43,484 nt of DNA. Origin: a virus. The stretch spans positions 1 to 43,484 of the IMG/VR virus record IMGVR_UViG_3300037852_000518; one strand, written 5' to 3'. A program made the translations under genes and the position numbers. Below are positions 22,614 to 30,242 of the stretch, piece after piece; position 1 is the first letter of the stretch, and each line of letters opens with the position of its first letter. The notes below the pieces were generated by a model. That model was not told where the DNA came from. It was given only the letters and a program-made list of their open reading frames with translations, and made no database searches.

Positions 22614-22985
22614 ATGAACCGATTCCTCAACATGATCCAGTCCGAAGCCCGCAACGTGTACTTCACCGACTGGGGTCAATGTCTCACTTACACGCCTGCG
22701 CACGCCCCCGGTTATCCCGATCAGCCCCGCACCATCTGTGGCATCTGGGACATCAGCGAGACCGGACTCCTCACCGACGAAGGCGATCGCAATCGCTATC
22801 ACAAAATGGCGTCACTCACACTCGATCATTGTGATGGGCCATTTCAGCAAGGCGACACGTTCGAGTTCGGGGGACTTTCCTGGAAGCTCAACCAGAGCCC
22901 TAAGACGATTCTCGACGGGCTTCAAACCCTGGAAGTGATCTCGAAACAGACCTACGAAATCGGCGAATTCAGAAGGAAGTCATGA
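22614..22985 (+). CDS. Probable head-tail connector protein
   Basis: The protein has 123 residues, mostly beta (TICGIWDISE, HKMASLTLDHCDGPFQQGDTFEFGGLSWKLN, LQTLEVISKQTYEIGEF). Length, composition and position between capsid genes and the tail-tube gene match head-tail joining proteins (lambda gpFII-like fold), though no signature is decisive. Its stop overlaps the next ATG (ATGA). It starts at a CTANATA box. Confidence 0.55.
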   Translation: MNRFLNMIQSEARNVYFTDWGQCLTYTPAHAPGYPDQPRTICGIWDISETGLLTDEGDRNRYHKMASLTLDHCDGPFQQGDTFEFGGLSWKLNQSPKTILDGLQTLEVISKQTYEIGEFRRKS

Positions 22986-23512
22986 CGTATTTGGCGACAG
23001 GCGGGCCGTCGTTTGGAGGCTGGGGCATCTGCACCTACACCTGCGGCCCCTCGATGGGCATTTTGACTGGGCCTCCTGCTGCGATGAGACAGGACGTTCT
23101 CAACTGCGTCAATTGGCAGAACTGGGCCTTATCCCAGTACATGACCAACGTCCACGTCATCGGTGCGACGAACGACCCCAACGTCACTGACGATTTTCCT
23201 CGACCTCTGGTTGTGATCAGCATGACCGAAGAATCGATGGAGACGAGGATCGACACGGGGCCGTTTACCAGAGGCACTCTTGTGATGTGGTTCGAGGACA
23301 AAATTCATCCTTGCTGTGCTGATCCGACATCGGCCTACAACCAATTCTGTGGACGAGTCGAGTCCGTGGTCACAGAACTCAACGGCCAAGGCATCGGCGG
23401 GATGCTGTTAAGGCGATCGATCAGACCATTTCAACGACCGTGGCAAAGTCAGGTAAACGACCCGACGAGGTTCTACAATCTCTCGTTCCTCGTCTCCTTC
23501 GGTCCCGCCTAA
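22982..23512 (+). CDS. Probable tail completion/terminator protein
   Basis: The protein has 176 residues with a Gly/Cys-rich N-terminus (GGWGICTYTCGPSMG) and an alpha/beta core (DFPRPLVVISMTEESME, GTLVMWFED, PTSAYNQFCGRVESVVTELNG, RFYNLSFLVSFGPA). It comes immediately before the tail tube, where siphophages usually encode the tail terminator (lambda gpU-like). It is translationally coupled to the preceding gene, with AAGGAAG before the ATG. The role is inferred from gene order. Confidence 0.5.
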   Translation: MTYLATGGPSFGGWGICTYTCGPSMGILTGPPAAMRQDVLNCVNWQNWALSQYMTNVHVIGATNDPNVTDDFPRPLVVISMTEESMETRIDTGPFTRGTLVMWFEDKIHPCCADPTSAYNQFCGRVESVVTELNGQGIGGMLLRRSIRPFQRPWQSQVNDPTRFYNLSFLVSFGPA

Positions 23513-23530
23513 ATCTGCGTGCTGCGCCCC

Positions 23531-23566
23531 TACATACCGTAGGCATTTTTCGCTTACGGGAGCAGC
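23531..23566 (+). promoter_or_regulatory. CTANATA box with structured leader before the tail-tube gene
   Basis: TACATA at 23531-23536 is followed by CCGT as at 19520-19529, but here the ATG is 30 bases further on. The intervening leader can fold (CCGTA/TTACGG) and ends with GGGAG, a normal SD, 5 bases before ATG 23567. This is the one unit with both signals. Confidence 0.45.
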
Positions 23567-24526
23567 ATGAGTTTCAAAGTTTACAAAACTGGGATGATCC
23601 AATTCGTGGGTCTCTCTGGTTCTGGTCAAGGGCCAATCGTCGGAGCCACGAACATCGTCATCAACCCCGGACTCAAAGAGGTCGAAGGGACTGCTGCGGG
23701 GCAAATCACTCCCTCGTTCGTCGGAATCCTGACTGCTGAGCCAACGGTCACAGCGACGATTTACGACATGGGGACGATGGTGAAAAACGGACTTGCTGCC
23801 GCTCCTCTTCCGTTTGGTTCAACCCAAACCTGCACGTCAGTTGTCGTGTGGGGAGTTCAAGCTCAAGAAGACGGGACAATCGTCGTCGATGCTGGAAACA
23901 GCAACGCACAAGTGGGCGAACAGAATGTCATCGCTCAAGGGCTGGCGATCTTCACGTCCTCGAATGCCCGACAGGGAAGTCCAGCGACGGCCCAAATCAC
24001 CATTTACTGTGAATCCACGGACGGGACGACGAACCCGATCACTTTCACCGATGCTCAGGACTTGCCCTCGATCCCGGTGCTGGGCCAGATGTACACACTC
24101 GGCCAAGCCGAAGTAAATGGGACGACGATCGCCTCGACGAACAGCATGGACTATTCGGCCAACTGGAAGGTGGAGCGGAAGTCCTCGAACGGGGTGCTCT
24201 TCTCGACGATGACCTACGCCTCTGAGTTCAAGCCACGACTGACGATTGGCTGTTACGACACCTCGCTCTACGGGACGTACACGGGACTTGGAACGGCGCT
24301 GACTTCATCCACGTTTGCGGCCTACTACCAAGCCATCGCTCCCAATGCGACCCGTGTTGCGGCTGCTACAGCGGCCCACATCAAATTTGCCGGGTCTGCT
24401 TCGCAGGGAATGATTTGGCCAGAACAGGTCAATCTTCAGCCCGACAGCAGCGAGATCCGCCTTCACATCTGCCCGGTGGTGGGAAGCTCTCCCGTGCTGG
24501 CAATCTCCGTAGCAGCGATCACATAA
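23567..24526 (+). CDS. Probable major tail (tube) protein
   Basis: The protein has 319 residues and is beta-rich with small residues. Strands such as TNIVINPGLKEVEGT, TPSFVGILTAEPTVTATIYDMG, CTSVVVWGVQAQEDGTIVVDAG and MDYSANWKVERKSSNGVLF suit a tube-type beta sandwich. It is the first gene of its unit and precedes small tail genes and the tape measure, the usual position of the tail tube gene. The identity rests on gene order and composition; no motif is diagnostic. Confidence 0.6.
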   Translation: MSFKVYKTGMIQFVGLSGSGQGPIVGATNIVINPGLKEVEGTAAGQITPSFVGILTAEPTVTATIYDMGTMVKNGLAAAPLPFGSTQTCTSVVVWGVQAQEDGTIVVDAGNSNAQVGEQNVIAQGLAIFTSSNARQGSPATAQITIYCESTDGTTNPITFTDAQDLPSIPVLGQMYTLGQAEVNGTTIASTNSMDYSANWKVERKSSNGVLFSTMTYASEFKPRLTIGCYDTSLYGTYTGLGTALTSSTFAAYYQAIAPNATRVAAATAAHIKFAGSASQGMIWPEQVNLQPDSSEIRLHICPVVGSSPVLAISVAAIT

Positions 24527-24537
24527 CCGGGTGAGTG

Positions 24538-25206
24538 ATGCCGACATCGGGAGAAGAAAGAGCCCTTGATCAAGCCGATGCCCTGGACAACAGGCGACGT
24601 GCGCCACGAGGGCCACGTATGCCCAAGAAGAGTTCGGGTGGTGGGCGAGTCCCAAAAACCAAGAACCCCCTGTTCGGCCTACGACTGAAGATCGAGGAGA
24701 CTAATCCGCCCGACATCAAGAAGCGCCTCATGAACACGATCATGAGGGAGGGGCTTTACAAAACGGGCGAGATGTGGATCGAGGAGTACCTGCCTGATCA
24801 CTTCGATAAGTCCGCAGTCCAAAAGTACGGGTATCGATTGGTCTCTAAGGTGTACGCCATCATCAAGAACAGGGCCAAGCGAGTTCGACCTTGGATCGGG
24901 CGCATGAGAGGGAGTTGGGTTCCCGCACCAAAGCCAGTTCGTCCGTGGGTCTGGTCTGGGATGACGATGAGAGACCTTCTGTTCAAACCGACGAGTGCCT
25001 TCAACATCAAAGCGAGATCGACCACGAATAAGCAGACCGTATCGGTTCCGGTCAAAGTCCCGCACCCGGTTACGACCGAACATGCTGGAGAATTGGTCCG
25101 GTACACGCCGGATGAGTTCCGTGCGATGCACAAGTTCTGCTTCGGTTACATCATCGCCGAACTCGAAAAGATCAAATCCATCCGATCGCAGGAGTTTACA
25201 TGGTAG
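24538..25206 (+). CDS. Tail-completion-like basic protein
   Basis: The protein has 222 residues from ATG 24538 (a GTG precedes it; ATG 24619, with GAGGG upstream, is another possible start). It is Lys/Arg-rich. WIEEYLPDHFDKSAVQKYGYRLVSKVY resembles a conserved segment of phage proteins common in Planctomycetes, in which W-x-LPxHF-x5-Y-YxxR is followed by a basic region and RPWVWSG. The C-terminus has TTEHAGELVRYTPDEFRAMHKF. The family's role is not proven; it is probably a tail assembly or head-tail protein. Its stop overlaps the start of the next gene. Confidence 0.5.
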   Translation: MPTSGEERALDQADALDNRRRAPRGPRMPKKSSGGGRVPKTKNPLFGLRLKIEETNPPDIKKRLMNTIMREGLYKTGEMWIEEYLPDHFDKSAVQKYGYRLVSKVYAIIKNRAKRVRPWIGRMRGSWVPAPKPVRPWVWSGMTMRDLLFKPTSAFNIKARSTTNKQTVSVPVKVPHPVTTEHAGELVRYTPDEFRAMHKFCFGYIIAELEKIKSIRSQEFTW

Positions 25207-25427
25207 AAGACAAAGACATCGACGCTCTTCAACAAGCAGCGTCCGAACTGCTGGACGAAATCCAAACAGATGACTTCATTGAGCAACTGGGAGAGGAGAT
25301 CAGGGCGCTCCTCGATGAAATCCATGCAGAGCTAAATCTTGCTCAAACCACAGTTGATCCACAAAGCACGGCCGATAATTCTTCAGCAGACCTTCCCGCC
25401 ACATCCGATGATTCACGTAGCGGATAG
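25200..25427 (+). CDS. Small acidic protein before the tape measure
   Basis: The protein has 75 residues, strongly acidic, with one long predicted helix (IDALQQAASELLDEIQTDDFIEQLGEEIRALLDEIHAELNLA) and a Ser/Asp-rich tail. GGAG lies 6 bases before the ATG, inside the previous gene. Small helical proteins between tail tube and tape measure are commonly tail assembly chaperones; no frameshift product is seen here, so that is only positional inference. The 3' end overlaps the convergent gene by 15 bases. Confidence 0.5.
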   Translation: MVEDKDIDALQQAASELLDEIQTDDFIEQLGEEIRALLDEIHAELNLAQTTVDPQSTADNSSADLPATSDDSRSG

Positions 25428-26183
25428 TGTGGGCGGGCCATTGCCCGCCACGACTTGTTTTTTGCGGAAGTTCTCCTCTGCCTCAAAGAAGGGAAAGCCC
25501 AGGGCGTACCGAATCACGTACAGGATGCTTGTCCCATTGAGGAGCTTCAGCGCACAGGCTTCGGGACCGCTCACTCGATAATTCACGTTGAGAAGATCGC
25601 AGGCCACGTAGAACTGTTCGTACTTCTCCATCACGAGATCGGTCAGGTCCAAGTCCTCGAACCCTTCCTTCTTTCTCATCCAATTCCATTGCTTATGGCA
25701 CTTGGCACAGAGGGCGCTCCAGCGATCGCCAAGCTCCTCCGCAACCCCGCCACGCTTCCAAACCAATTCGGTGGGCAACGACGTGAGTTGAGTCCCCGGC
25801 AGAGTGGCGAGGGGGATGACGTAAGGCTGGCCATTGAGATTGAGCGGTAATCCCTCCGTCACTTGAGGACGCTGAAGGTCGTATGGTTTGGGCGGATTCT
25901 CAGTCTCCCAGCCGATCCAATGCGTGGTCACGTCGTCCTCGTTCTCGATCGATTTCCAGGTCTGTTTGCTCGGGTCGAAGATGACCTGAGCCTGTCGCCC
26001 TCCGGTTCCCGGTGCCGGATCGACTACGGCCACCGTTCCAGGCCCATCATCTGGCCCTTTGCCGACGTGAAGAGGGGAGAAGGTCGCATCGTCGAGGACG
26101 TTCCCCAGTTTGCACTCAGGCGGGATTTGTTCGACGTTCCCCAATGTCCTGAGCTTTGGAAAGTAATAAAGAAATGCGCTCAT
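25413..26183 (-). CDS. Virion-cluster protein with CxxC motif, opposite strand
   Basis: The protein has 256 residues from ATG 26183; the much longer frame through the tape-measure gene is not credible. Early segments are polar and Pro/Gly-rich. WSALCAKCHKQWNW (about 165-178) has a CxxC pair and aromatic residues, suggesting a metal site with residues elsewhere. The C-terminus has a helix and ends in a Gly/Pro tail. It is leftward between rightward tail genes and shares a 36-base divergent region with the tape measure. The start is preceded by TAACTA at the same distance as the CTANATA boxes. The product may be a baseplate or tail accessory protein. Confidence 0.55.
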   Translation of the reverse strand: MSAFLYYFPKLRTLGNVEQIPPECKLGNVLDDATFSPLHVGKGPDDGPGTVAVVDPAPGTGGRQAQVIFDPSKQTWKSIENEDDVTTHWIGWETENPPKPYDLQRPQVTEGLPLNLNGQPYVIPLATLPGTQLTSLPTELVWKRGGVAEELGDRWSALCAKCHKQWNWMRKKEGFEDLDLTDLVMEKYEQFYVACDLLNVNYRVSGPEACALKLLNGTSILYVIRYALGFPFFEAEENFRKKQVVAGNGPPTLSAT

Positions 26184-26219
26184 GCCTGTAGTTAGTGCTC
26201 CCGGAGGATAAATATCCTC
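26184..26219. promoter_or_regulatory. Divergent CTANATA-type boxes
   Basis: On the plus strand TAAATA (26209-26214) ends 5 bases before ATG 26220, inside GAGGATA..TATCCTC, an inverted repeat that also contains GGAGG. On the minus strand TAACTA (26194-26189), a one-base variant of the box, ends 5 bases before ATG 26183. Both genes are served within 36 bases. Confidence 0.5.
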
Positions 26220-28052
26220 ATGGCCAATGAGAGCAACATGACAATGACGTTCGATGCGGACGCATCGGGCGTGGTCCAAGCCTACGACCAAATGACCGAA
26301 GGCAACCAGCGGATGAGTCGCCAGACTATCGAGGGCATGAGGGCGGCTGCCGCAGCAATCCGGCTCGTGACTGAGCAACTCATCGCCAACAACGTGGCGA
26401 CTCAGAAACTCGTCGAGGAAAACGACCGGTTGAAACAACAACTCGATGAATTGAAGACCAAGAACGAGAGCTTGGCGACTTCCTTCCACGAGGCCAAGAA
26501 GGGCTTTCAGGCCGTGATCGGGATCTTCGCTGGTAATCAAATCGTCAGTTACATCAACCAAATCATCGAGGCCCAGGAGCGTTGGAACAAGGAGGTTGCG
26601 AAAACTCAGGTCGAATACGATCAGGTCGCTCGGAAGCTCCAGGTTCAAGCCCTGATGAAAGACCCTGAGTTCAACAAGCTCCAGCGGACGGTCATCGAGC
26701 CCATCGCCAAGCAATACAAATTCGGGTCACTGGCTCAGCCCACCGAACTCTATTCAGCGCTCATGTCCCAAGGGATCGAGGAGAAGAACATCGCCAGGGT
26801 CATGCAGCAGGTGATTGAGGGAGGTCGGGCCATTCCGGGAATGACCGATGATCAGTTGCCCGACTTCGCCATTGCGATGGTGCGCCAACTTCAACAGCGT
26901 GGTTATCGCAGTGATGAGATCGATCGAGCGGCCATGAGCCGGACAGTCATTCCAGCGACGAACATCGCTGGCCGACTTCGCCTCAACAAGGGCAGTGATT
27001 ATCTGGCGATGCAGGAGAGTGTTCAGGGCACGGCAGAAGCTCTTGGACTCAACCCCGAAGAAATGATGAGCGAGGTCTATGCTTTGGCTCCCCACATCGG
27101 CAAGGGAAAGGCGATGGACGGGCTCCGACGAATCATCACTCACCTGCAGAGTGAAAAAGGTCAGGAAGCAATGGGGGAGAACATGTCCCAGGTGTTCAAT
27201 GAGGAACTGGAGAGAGGCAGCGTCATCGGGGCCTTCTCGTCGCTCCAACAGGGTTTGAGCCAACTCACCCCACAACAGAGGGAACTAAAACTGACGCAGT
27301 TGTTTCCGACTCGGCAAGGAGGGTCGATCATCGGGCGAGCAATTCTTCAGCATCAAACGGAAGCTCAGGACATGATGCGCCACATGGGCGATACCGAACG
27401 CATCGAGCAAGCCCAGGCGATTGCACACACCGGGACGTTCCGTCGAGGAGAAGCTGCCAAGCTGGACGATGAGGTCACAAAGCTTCACCAGAAGGATTTG
27501 GAGACTCGTAATCAGGCGTTGCTCGGATACATGTCCGACGTGATGAGGGAGCAAGGATCGTGGGAGACAGCCATCTGGGCCAAGCAACTCCCGTATCGGA
27601 CGATCGCAGCAGGTGGAGGAGACCTTCAGAATGTGTTTCGGCGAAGCATCAAAATGGGTGCTGGCCTTGCCCCAGTGCTCAGTGGCGCACTCCAAAAATA
27701 CAGCGAGGCGGAACAAGATCGGACTCGCACAGGTGGTGGACGTTACGGCTCGCCGTCGATTAGCGTCCCCAATCTGTATCGGGAGCAGATTCCTGACGCC
27801 TTCCAGCCTTCGCCGCTGGAGCAGCGGATCGCACAACTGGAAGTCCAACTCACTCAGCAAAAAGAAAAGTTGGTCAATTACCGGGAGAAGACTTTGGCGC
27901 AGCCCGGTCACACGGAGAATTACTCGGACGCTGAGAAGAAAATGATCAAAACTATGGAAGAGCAGAAGCAGATTACGAGCGACCATCTCTCTGTCGCCCG
28001 TGATCAACTCAAACAGGTGAAGTACCGGGCGAAGAACGGGCTCAACAACTAA
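26220..28052 (+). CDS. Tape measure protein
   Basis: The protein has 610 residues and is almost entirely helical. An N-terminal segment (MTFDADASGVVQAYDQMTEG) resembles tape-measure beginnings, and a long coiled coil follows at about 55-95 (LVEENDRLKQQLDELKTKNESLATSF). A hydrophobic helix (about 97-115, FQAVIGIFAGNQIVSYI) and further coiled coils near the C-terminus (about 530-600) follow. Tape measures set tail length, very roughly 0.15 nm per residue, so a tail near 90 nm would be expected. Size, helicity and position between the tail tube and tip genes support the call. Confidence 0.8.
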   Translation: MANESNMTMTFDADASGVVQAYDQMTEGNQRMSRQTIEGMRAAAAAIRLVTEQLIANNVATQKLVEENDRLKQQLDELKTKNESLATSFHEAKKGFQAVIGIFAGNQIVSYINQIIEAQERWNKEVAKTQVEYDQVARKLQVQALMKDPEFNKLQRTVIEPIAKQYKFGSLAQPTELYSALMSQGIEEKNIARVMQQVIEGGRAIPGMTDDQLPDFAIAMVRQLQQRGYRSDEIDRAAMSRTVIPATNIAGRLRLNKGSDYLAMQESVQGTAEALGLNPEEMMSEVYALAPHIGKGKAMDGLRRIITHLQSEKGQEAMGENMSQVFNEELERGSVIGAFSSLQQGLSQLTPQQRELKLTQLFPTRQGGSIIGRAILQHQTEAQDMMRHMGDTERIEQAQAIAHTGTFRRGEAAKLDDEVTKLHQKDLETRNQALLGYMSDVMREQGSWETAIWAKQLPYRTIAAGGGDLQNVFRRSIKMGAGLAPVLSGALQKYSEAEQDRTRTGGGRYGSPSISVPNLYREQIPDAFQPSPLEQRIAQLEVQLTQQKEKLVNYREKTLAQPGHTENYSDAEKKMIKTMEEQKQITSDHLSVARDQLKQVKYRAKNGLNN

Positions 28053-28061
28053 GGAGGATTT

Positions 28062-28430
28062 TTGGCGGACTCAATTGGCACATTTGTATTCGTTTACCTC
28101 CAGGGCGAGATCGGGGTCTCGAAACCCAGGAACAAGGACATTTCCCGTGAGGGGGTTCAGGGTTCAGCGTGGAGGATTTACCCAGCCAAAGGTCAGACGT
28201 TTGTTCTCCTCGGAATGTCGATCTTCGCCTCGAATGCTGCGGCTGCTGCGGCTCCGGGAGCATACGCAAACATCATCAACTCGACTCAGACGATCGTCAT
28301 CGGGAACCTTGGCACATTCACCAACTACTTCATCGAGGACGTAAACGTCCCCGAAATCCCGAAGCTCGTTTTCACGTCAGTGGGCCTTGAATGGATGGTC
28401 ATGAGTAACTGGAAGGTCAGGGCTCTCTAA
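28062..28430 (+). CDS. Tail protein after the tape measure
   Basis: The protein has 122 residues from TTG 28062, behind AAGGAGG (4-base spacing). It is beta-rich: SIGTFVFVYLQGEIGV, AWRIYPAKGQTFVLLGMSIF, TQTIVIGNLGTFTNYFIED and KLVFTSVGLEWMVMSNWKVRAL. An Ala-rich stretch sits in the middle. Its position just after the tape measure fits distal tail or baseplate components. No family motif was recognised. Its stop overlaps the next start (TAATG). Confidence 0.5.
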   Translation: MADSIGTFVFVYLQGEIGVSKPRNKDISREGVQGSAWRIYPAKGQTFVLLGMSIFASNAAAAAAPGAYANIINSTQTIVIGNLGTFTNYFIEDVNVPEIPKLVFTSVGLEWMVMSNWKVRAL

Positions 28431-29029
28431 TGAGCGTTTATACGGAAGTCGGTTCAGGAGGCATCGAATGCGGCGGGTTCGCTCAGACGAACGACACTCA
28501 GGTCGTCATTACGGCCATCGATCAAATCGATGCTCTCCGTTACCGAATCCAGTACCGATCTCAACGAGTGCCTCCGATCACATTCACGGTCTATGTCGCT
28601 GGCCAGCAAGTGGGCGCTCCCTTCGTCTCCTCGACCGGAGCCGGTGAGGTGCGGATTACGATTCCTGCAGGAGCTTCACCCTTCATCGAGGTCATCGATC
28701 ATGGGATACCGCATTACGCAGCCCCAGGAATCACGACCCTCAACTGGCGGCAAATCGCCAACGCTCAGCAGTACCAAATCCAGCAACTCGTCGGTTTGAC
28801 CTGGACCACATTGAGGACTCAACCCGAGCAGGGCAAAGGGAACTCGCTGTTCCAAACAGCGTGGCTCGACGACGAAACGACCTACGACTTCCAGGTCGTT
28901 CCCCTCGATGCTGCCCAAAATCCGGGAACGCCCATCGGTTGGGACGTGACCATCGTGCGCCATCCTGATGTCCCTGTCGTGACCTACACCCTCAACTCGA
29001 ACATGACGATCACGATTTCGGCACCTTGA
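28430..29029 (+). CDS. Tail protein with fibronectin-like domain and GG-x2-CGG motif
   Basis: The protein has 199 residues. The N-terminus carries YTEVGSGGIECGGFA (residues 4-18), also found in two other virion proteins in this window (starts at 31751 and 36536). Residues of about 20-90 form beta strands, and residues of about 95-185 look like a fibronectin type III domain (LNWRQIANAQQYQIQQLVG, TTYDFQVVPLDAAQN). It is the last gene of the tape-measure unit. A role in the tail tip or host binding is likely but inferred. Confidence 0.6.
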   Translation: MSVYTEVGSGGIECGGFAQTNDTQVVITAIDQIDALRYRIQYRSQRVPPITFTVYVAGQQVGAPFVSSTGAGEVRITIPAGASPFIEVIDHGIPHYAAPGITTLNWRQIANAQQYQIQQLVGLTWTTLRTQPEQGKGNSLFQTAWLDDETTYDFQVVPLDAAQNPGTPIGWDVTIVRHPDVPVVTYTLNSNMTITISAP

Positions 29030-29032
29030 GAG

Positions 29033-29146
29033 GTGTCTAAGTCCAACATCGAGGATGTCGGAGTGACCGCCACTTTCGGCTACACCATTTGCCCGGCCGA
29101 GCGGCCCCCGAGCCCAATTCTTGACGATGTTTGGCGGCGTCATTAG
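29033..29146 (+). CDS. Possible 37-residue protein
   Basis: A GTG-started frame 3 bases after the preceding stop encodes a peptide with a plausible protein-like segment (GVTATFGYTICPAERPPSPI). There is only a weak AGAGG before it. It may be a remnant of a longer gene; the next 140 bases are open in another frame. Low confidence. Confidence 0.2.
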   Translation: MSKSNIEDVGVTATFGYTICPAERPPSPILDDVWRRH

Positions 29147-29246
29147 CCTATTGCCGCTCACAGCGCCTCTTGGGACGTTTGGCACCTTCCGATACGATCC
29201 CTCTGGCCGACGAAATTCAACTCGGACAATCCGACTGATTTATCTC

Positions 29247-29284
29247 AGCGGTCGTAAGTCCTTGCAGCGCAAGGCGGGTTCGCT
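29247..29284 (+). promoter_or_regulatory. Structured leader A (two-stem RNA element)
   Basis: Outer pairing AGCGG/TCGCT (29247-29251 / 29280-29284) encloses the inner stem CCTTG/CAAGG (29260-29264 / 29270-29274) with loop CAGCG. The internal loop TCGTAAGT is identical in the copy at 29730. It lies 37 bases before ATG 29321. See element B for the compensatory change. Confidence 0.6.
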
Positions 29285-29320
29285 TTGTCTGCGGAGATTG
29301 TACTGCTAGGGGGTAACGGG

Positions 29321-29497
29321 ATGCATTTGCTCGCCGATATCGCTGGTCAGGCACTCAATCAGCCATTGCAAACGACGCTGCTGATCCTCCTCGCTCTTGA
29401 GCGGCTCGTTGCTCAACTCGCAAAACTTCGTGGAGGCAAAAAGTCAAGGAGAACACGCAGGCGAGCGACTAAGAAGACTCCGAAGAAGCCCCGTTGA
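29321..29497 (+). CDS. Small basic protein A (holin-like or nucleic-acid binding)
   Basis: The protein has 58 residues from ATG 29321, with AGGGGG 7 bases upstream. A helix of moderate hydrophobicity (LNQPLQTTLLILLALERLVAQLAKL) is followed by a very basic tail ending TPKKPR. It is a paralogue of the gene at 29799: the NQPLQTTLLILL core and the tail are shared, as is the structured leader. The layout (one helix plus basic tail) suits a small holin, but Glu/Arg within the helix and a histone-like tail also allow a DNA- or RNA-binding role. Its stop overlaps the ATG of the next small frame. Confidence 0.55.
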   Translation: MHLLADIAGQALNQPLQTTLLILLALERLVAQLAKLRGGKKSRRTRRRATKKTPKKPR

Positions 29498-29652
29498 TGG
29501 GACTCCGCAGAAAAATGTCTGTCAAAGGCAAGGCAATCGTGATCGTCATGTTCGAGTTCAGGACGGTTCGTAACAAGGCTTCGACCTTGAGCGATAACGC
29601 AACCCCTCAGCAATTAACACCTTCGGTCGTCTTTTGGAAAAAAGTTGTCTGA
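29497..29652 (+). CDS. Possible 51-residue coupled protein
   Basis: The ATG overlaps the preceding TGA (TGATG), and the frame runs 51 codons to an AT-rich stretch. The product starts basic (MGLRRKMSVKGKAIVIVMFEF) with a short hydrophobic strand and a polar C-terminus. The overlap suggests translational coupling, but coding potential is otherwise modest and there is no counterpart after the second paralogue. Confidence 0.3.
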   Translation: MGLRRKMSVKGKAIVIVMFEFRTVRNKASTLSDNATPQQLTPSVVFWKKVV

Positions 29653-29729
29653 TTTTTGAAATATCCGATAATTGTTTTTGTTGTTACGACTGACTCGCAA
29701 ACTCGACAACCTAGAAACCAGATCCTCTC

Positions 29730-29767
29730 AGCGATCGTAAGTCCTTAACCCATAAGGCACGTTCGCT
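29730..29767 (+). promoter_or_regulatory. Structured leader B (covarying copy)
   Basis: Outer pairing AGCGA/TCGCT (29730-29734 / 29763-29767) encloses inner stem CCTTA/TAAGG (29743-29747 / 29753-29757) with loop ACCCA. Compared with copy A the closing inner pair changes from G-C to A-T and the outer pair from G-U to A-U, while TCGTAAGT is unchanged. The change preserves pairing, evidence for an RNA structure. It lies 31 bases before ATG 29799. Confidence 0.65.
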
Positions 29768-29798
29768 TTTGTAAGAGTAGATGACAGAGGGCGACAGG

Positions 29799-30023
29799 AT
29801 GCTTTTACTCGCCGCTATTGCTAGTCAAGGGTTCGATCAGCCCTTGCAAACGACGCTGCTAATCCTCCTCACTATTGAGCGTCTCGCTGCTCAATACGAG
29901 AAACTTCGTGCAGGCAGGCGGGCTGCTAAAGTGCCTGCCAAAGAGTCTCCTAAAGAGCCTCCTAAAAAGACTCGGAAGAGGTCGTCCCGGAAGAAGACAA
30001 AGACTCCGAAGAAGCCCCGTTGA
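29799..30023 (+). CDS. Small basic protein B, paralogue of 29321 gene
   Basis: The protein has 74 residues from ATG 29799, with AGAGGG 7 bases upstream; an earlier in-frame ATG at 29781 is possible. It shares DQPLQTTLLILLTIERLAAQYEKL with the first copy and has a longer Lys/Arg/Pro tail (repeated PK and KK) also ending TPKKPR. The tandem duplication includes the structured leader. The role is as open as for copy A. The basic tail overlaps the 3' end of the convergent gene at 29962. Confidence 0.55.
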   Translation: MLLLAAIASQGFDQPLQTTLLILLTIERLAAQYEKLRAGRRAAKVPAKESPKEPPKKTRKRSSRKKTKTPKKPR

Positions 30024-30234
30024 AGGAACCGCAGTTACATGGCTTCTGCGTTCTTTGGATCATCTCCCGGCGCTTCTGCCTTACAAGCATGACTGCTGGG
30101 CCGCATCGAGCGATGGGCTTCGTCTCGTTGCGAATGACGAGGCCACAGGCAGGACAGCGCCAAATACCGGACCTAGGACTAAGCTCCCGAGTCTCTAAAT
30201 CGACTTCGACAAAGTCACACAGTTTCGAGTTCAT
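29962..30234 (-). CDS. Zinc-ribbon protein at the end of the tail operon
   Basis: The protein has 90 residues from ATG 30234, with AAGGAGG close upstream. WRCPACGLVIRNETKPIARCG, then PCNCG, provides four to five cysteines in a zinc-ribbon-like arrangement (residues about 26-72). The N-terminus is a beta-like FVEVDLETRELSPRSG and the tail is Ser-rich. It is the last of five leftward genes (34809 to 29962). The 3' end overlaps the opposite gene by 62 bases. Function unknown. Confidence 0.5.
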   Translation of the reverse strand: MNSKLCDFVEVDLETRELSPRSGIWRCPACGLVIRNETKPIARCGPAVMLVRQKRREMIQRTQKPCNCGSFNGASSESLSSSGTTSSESF

Positions 30235-30242
30235 TCTCCTCC

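Noticed and set aside
26184-26714. Extension of the leftward 25413 gene to 26714
   Set aside because: It is the mirror of the tape-measure coding sequence; the true start is ATG 26183.
29247-29284. tRNA-like reading of the GGTTCGC segment
   Set aside because: No acceptor stem, D-arm or proper T-arm can be drawn; the covarying two-stem element explains the bases better.
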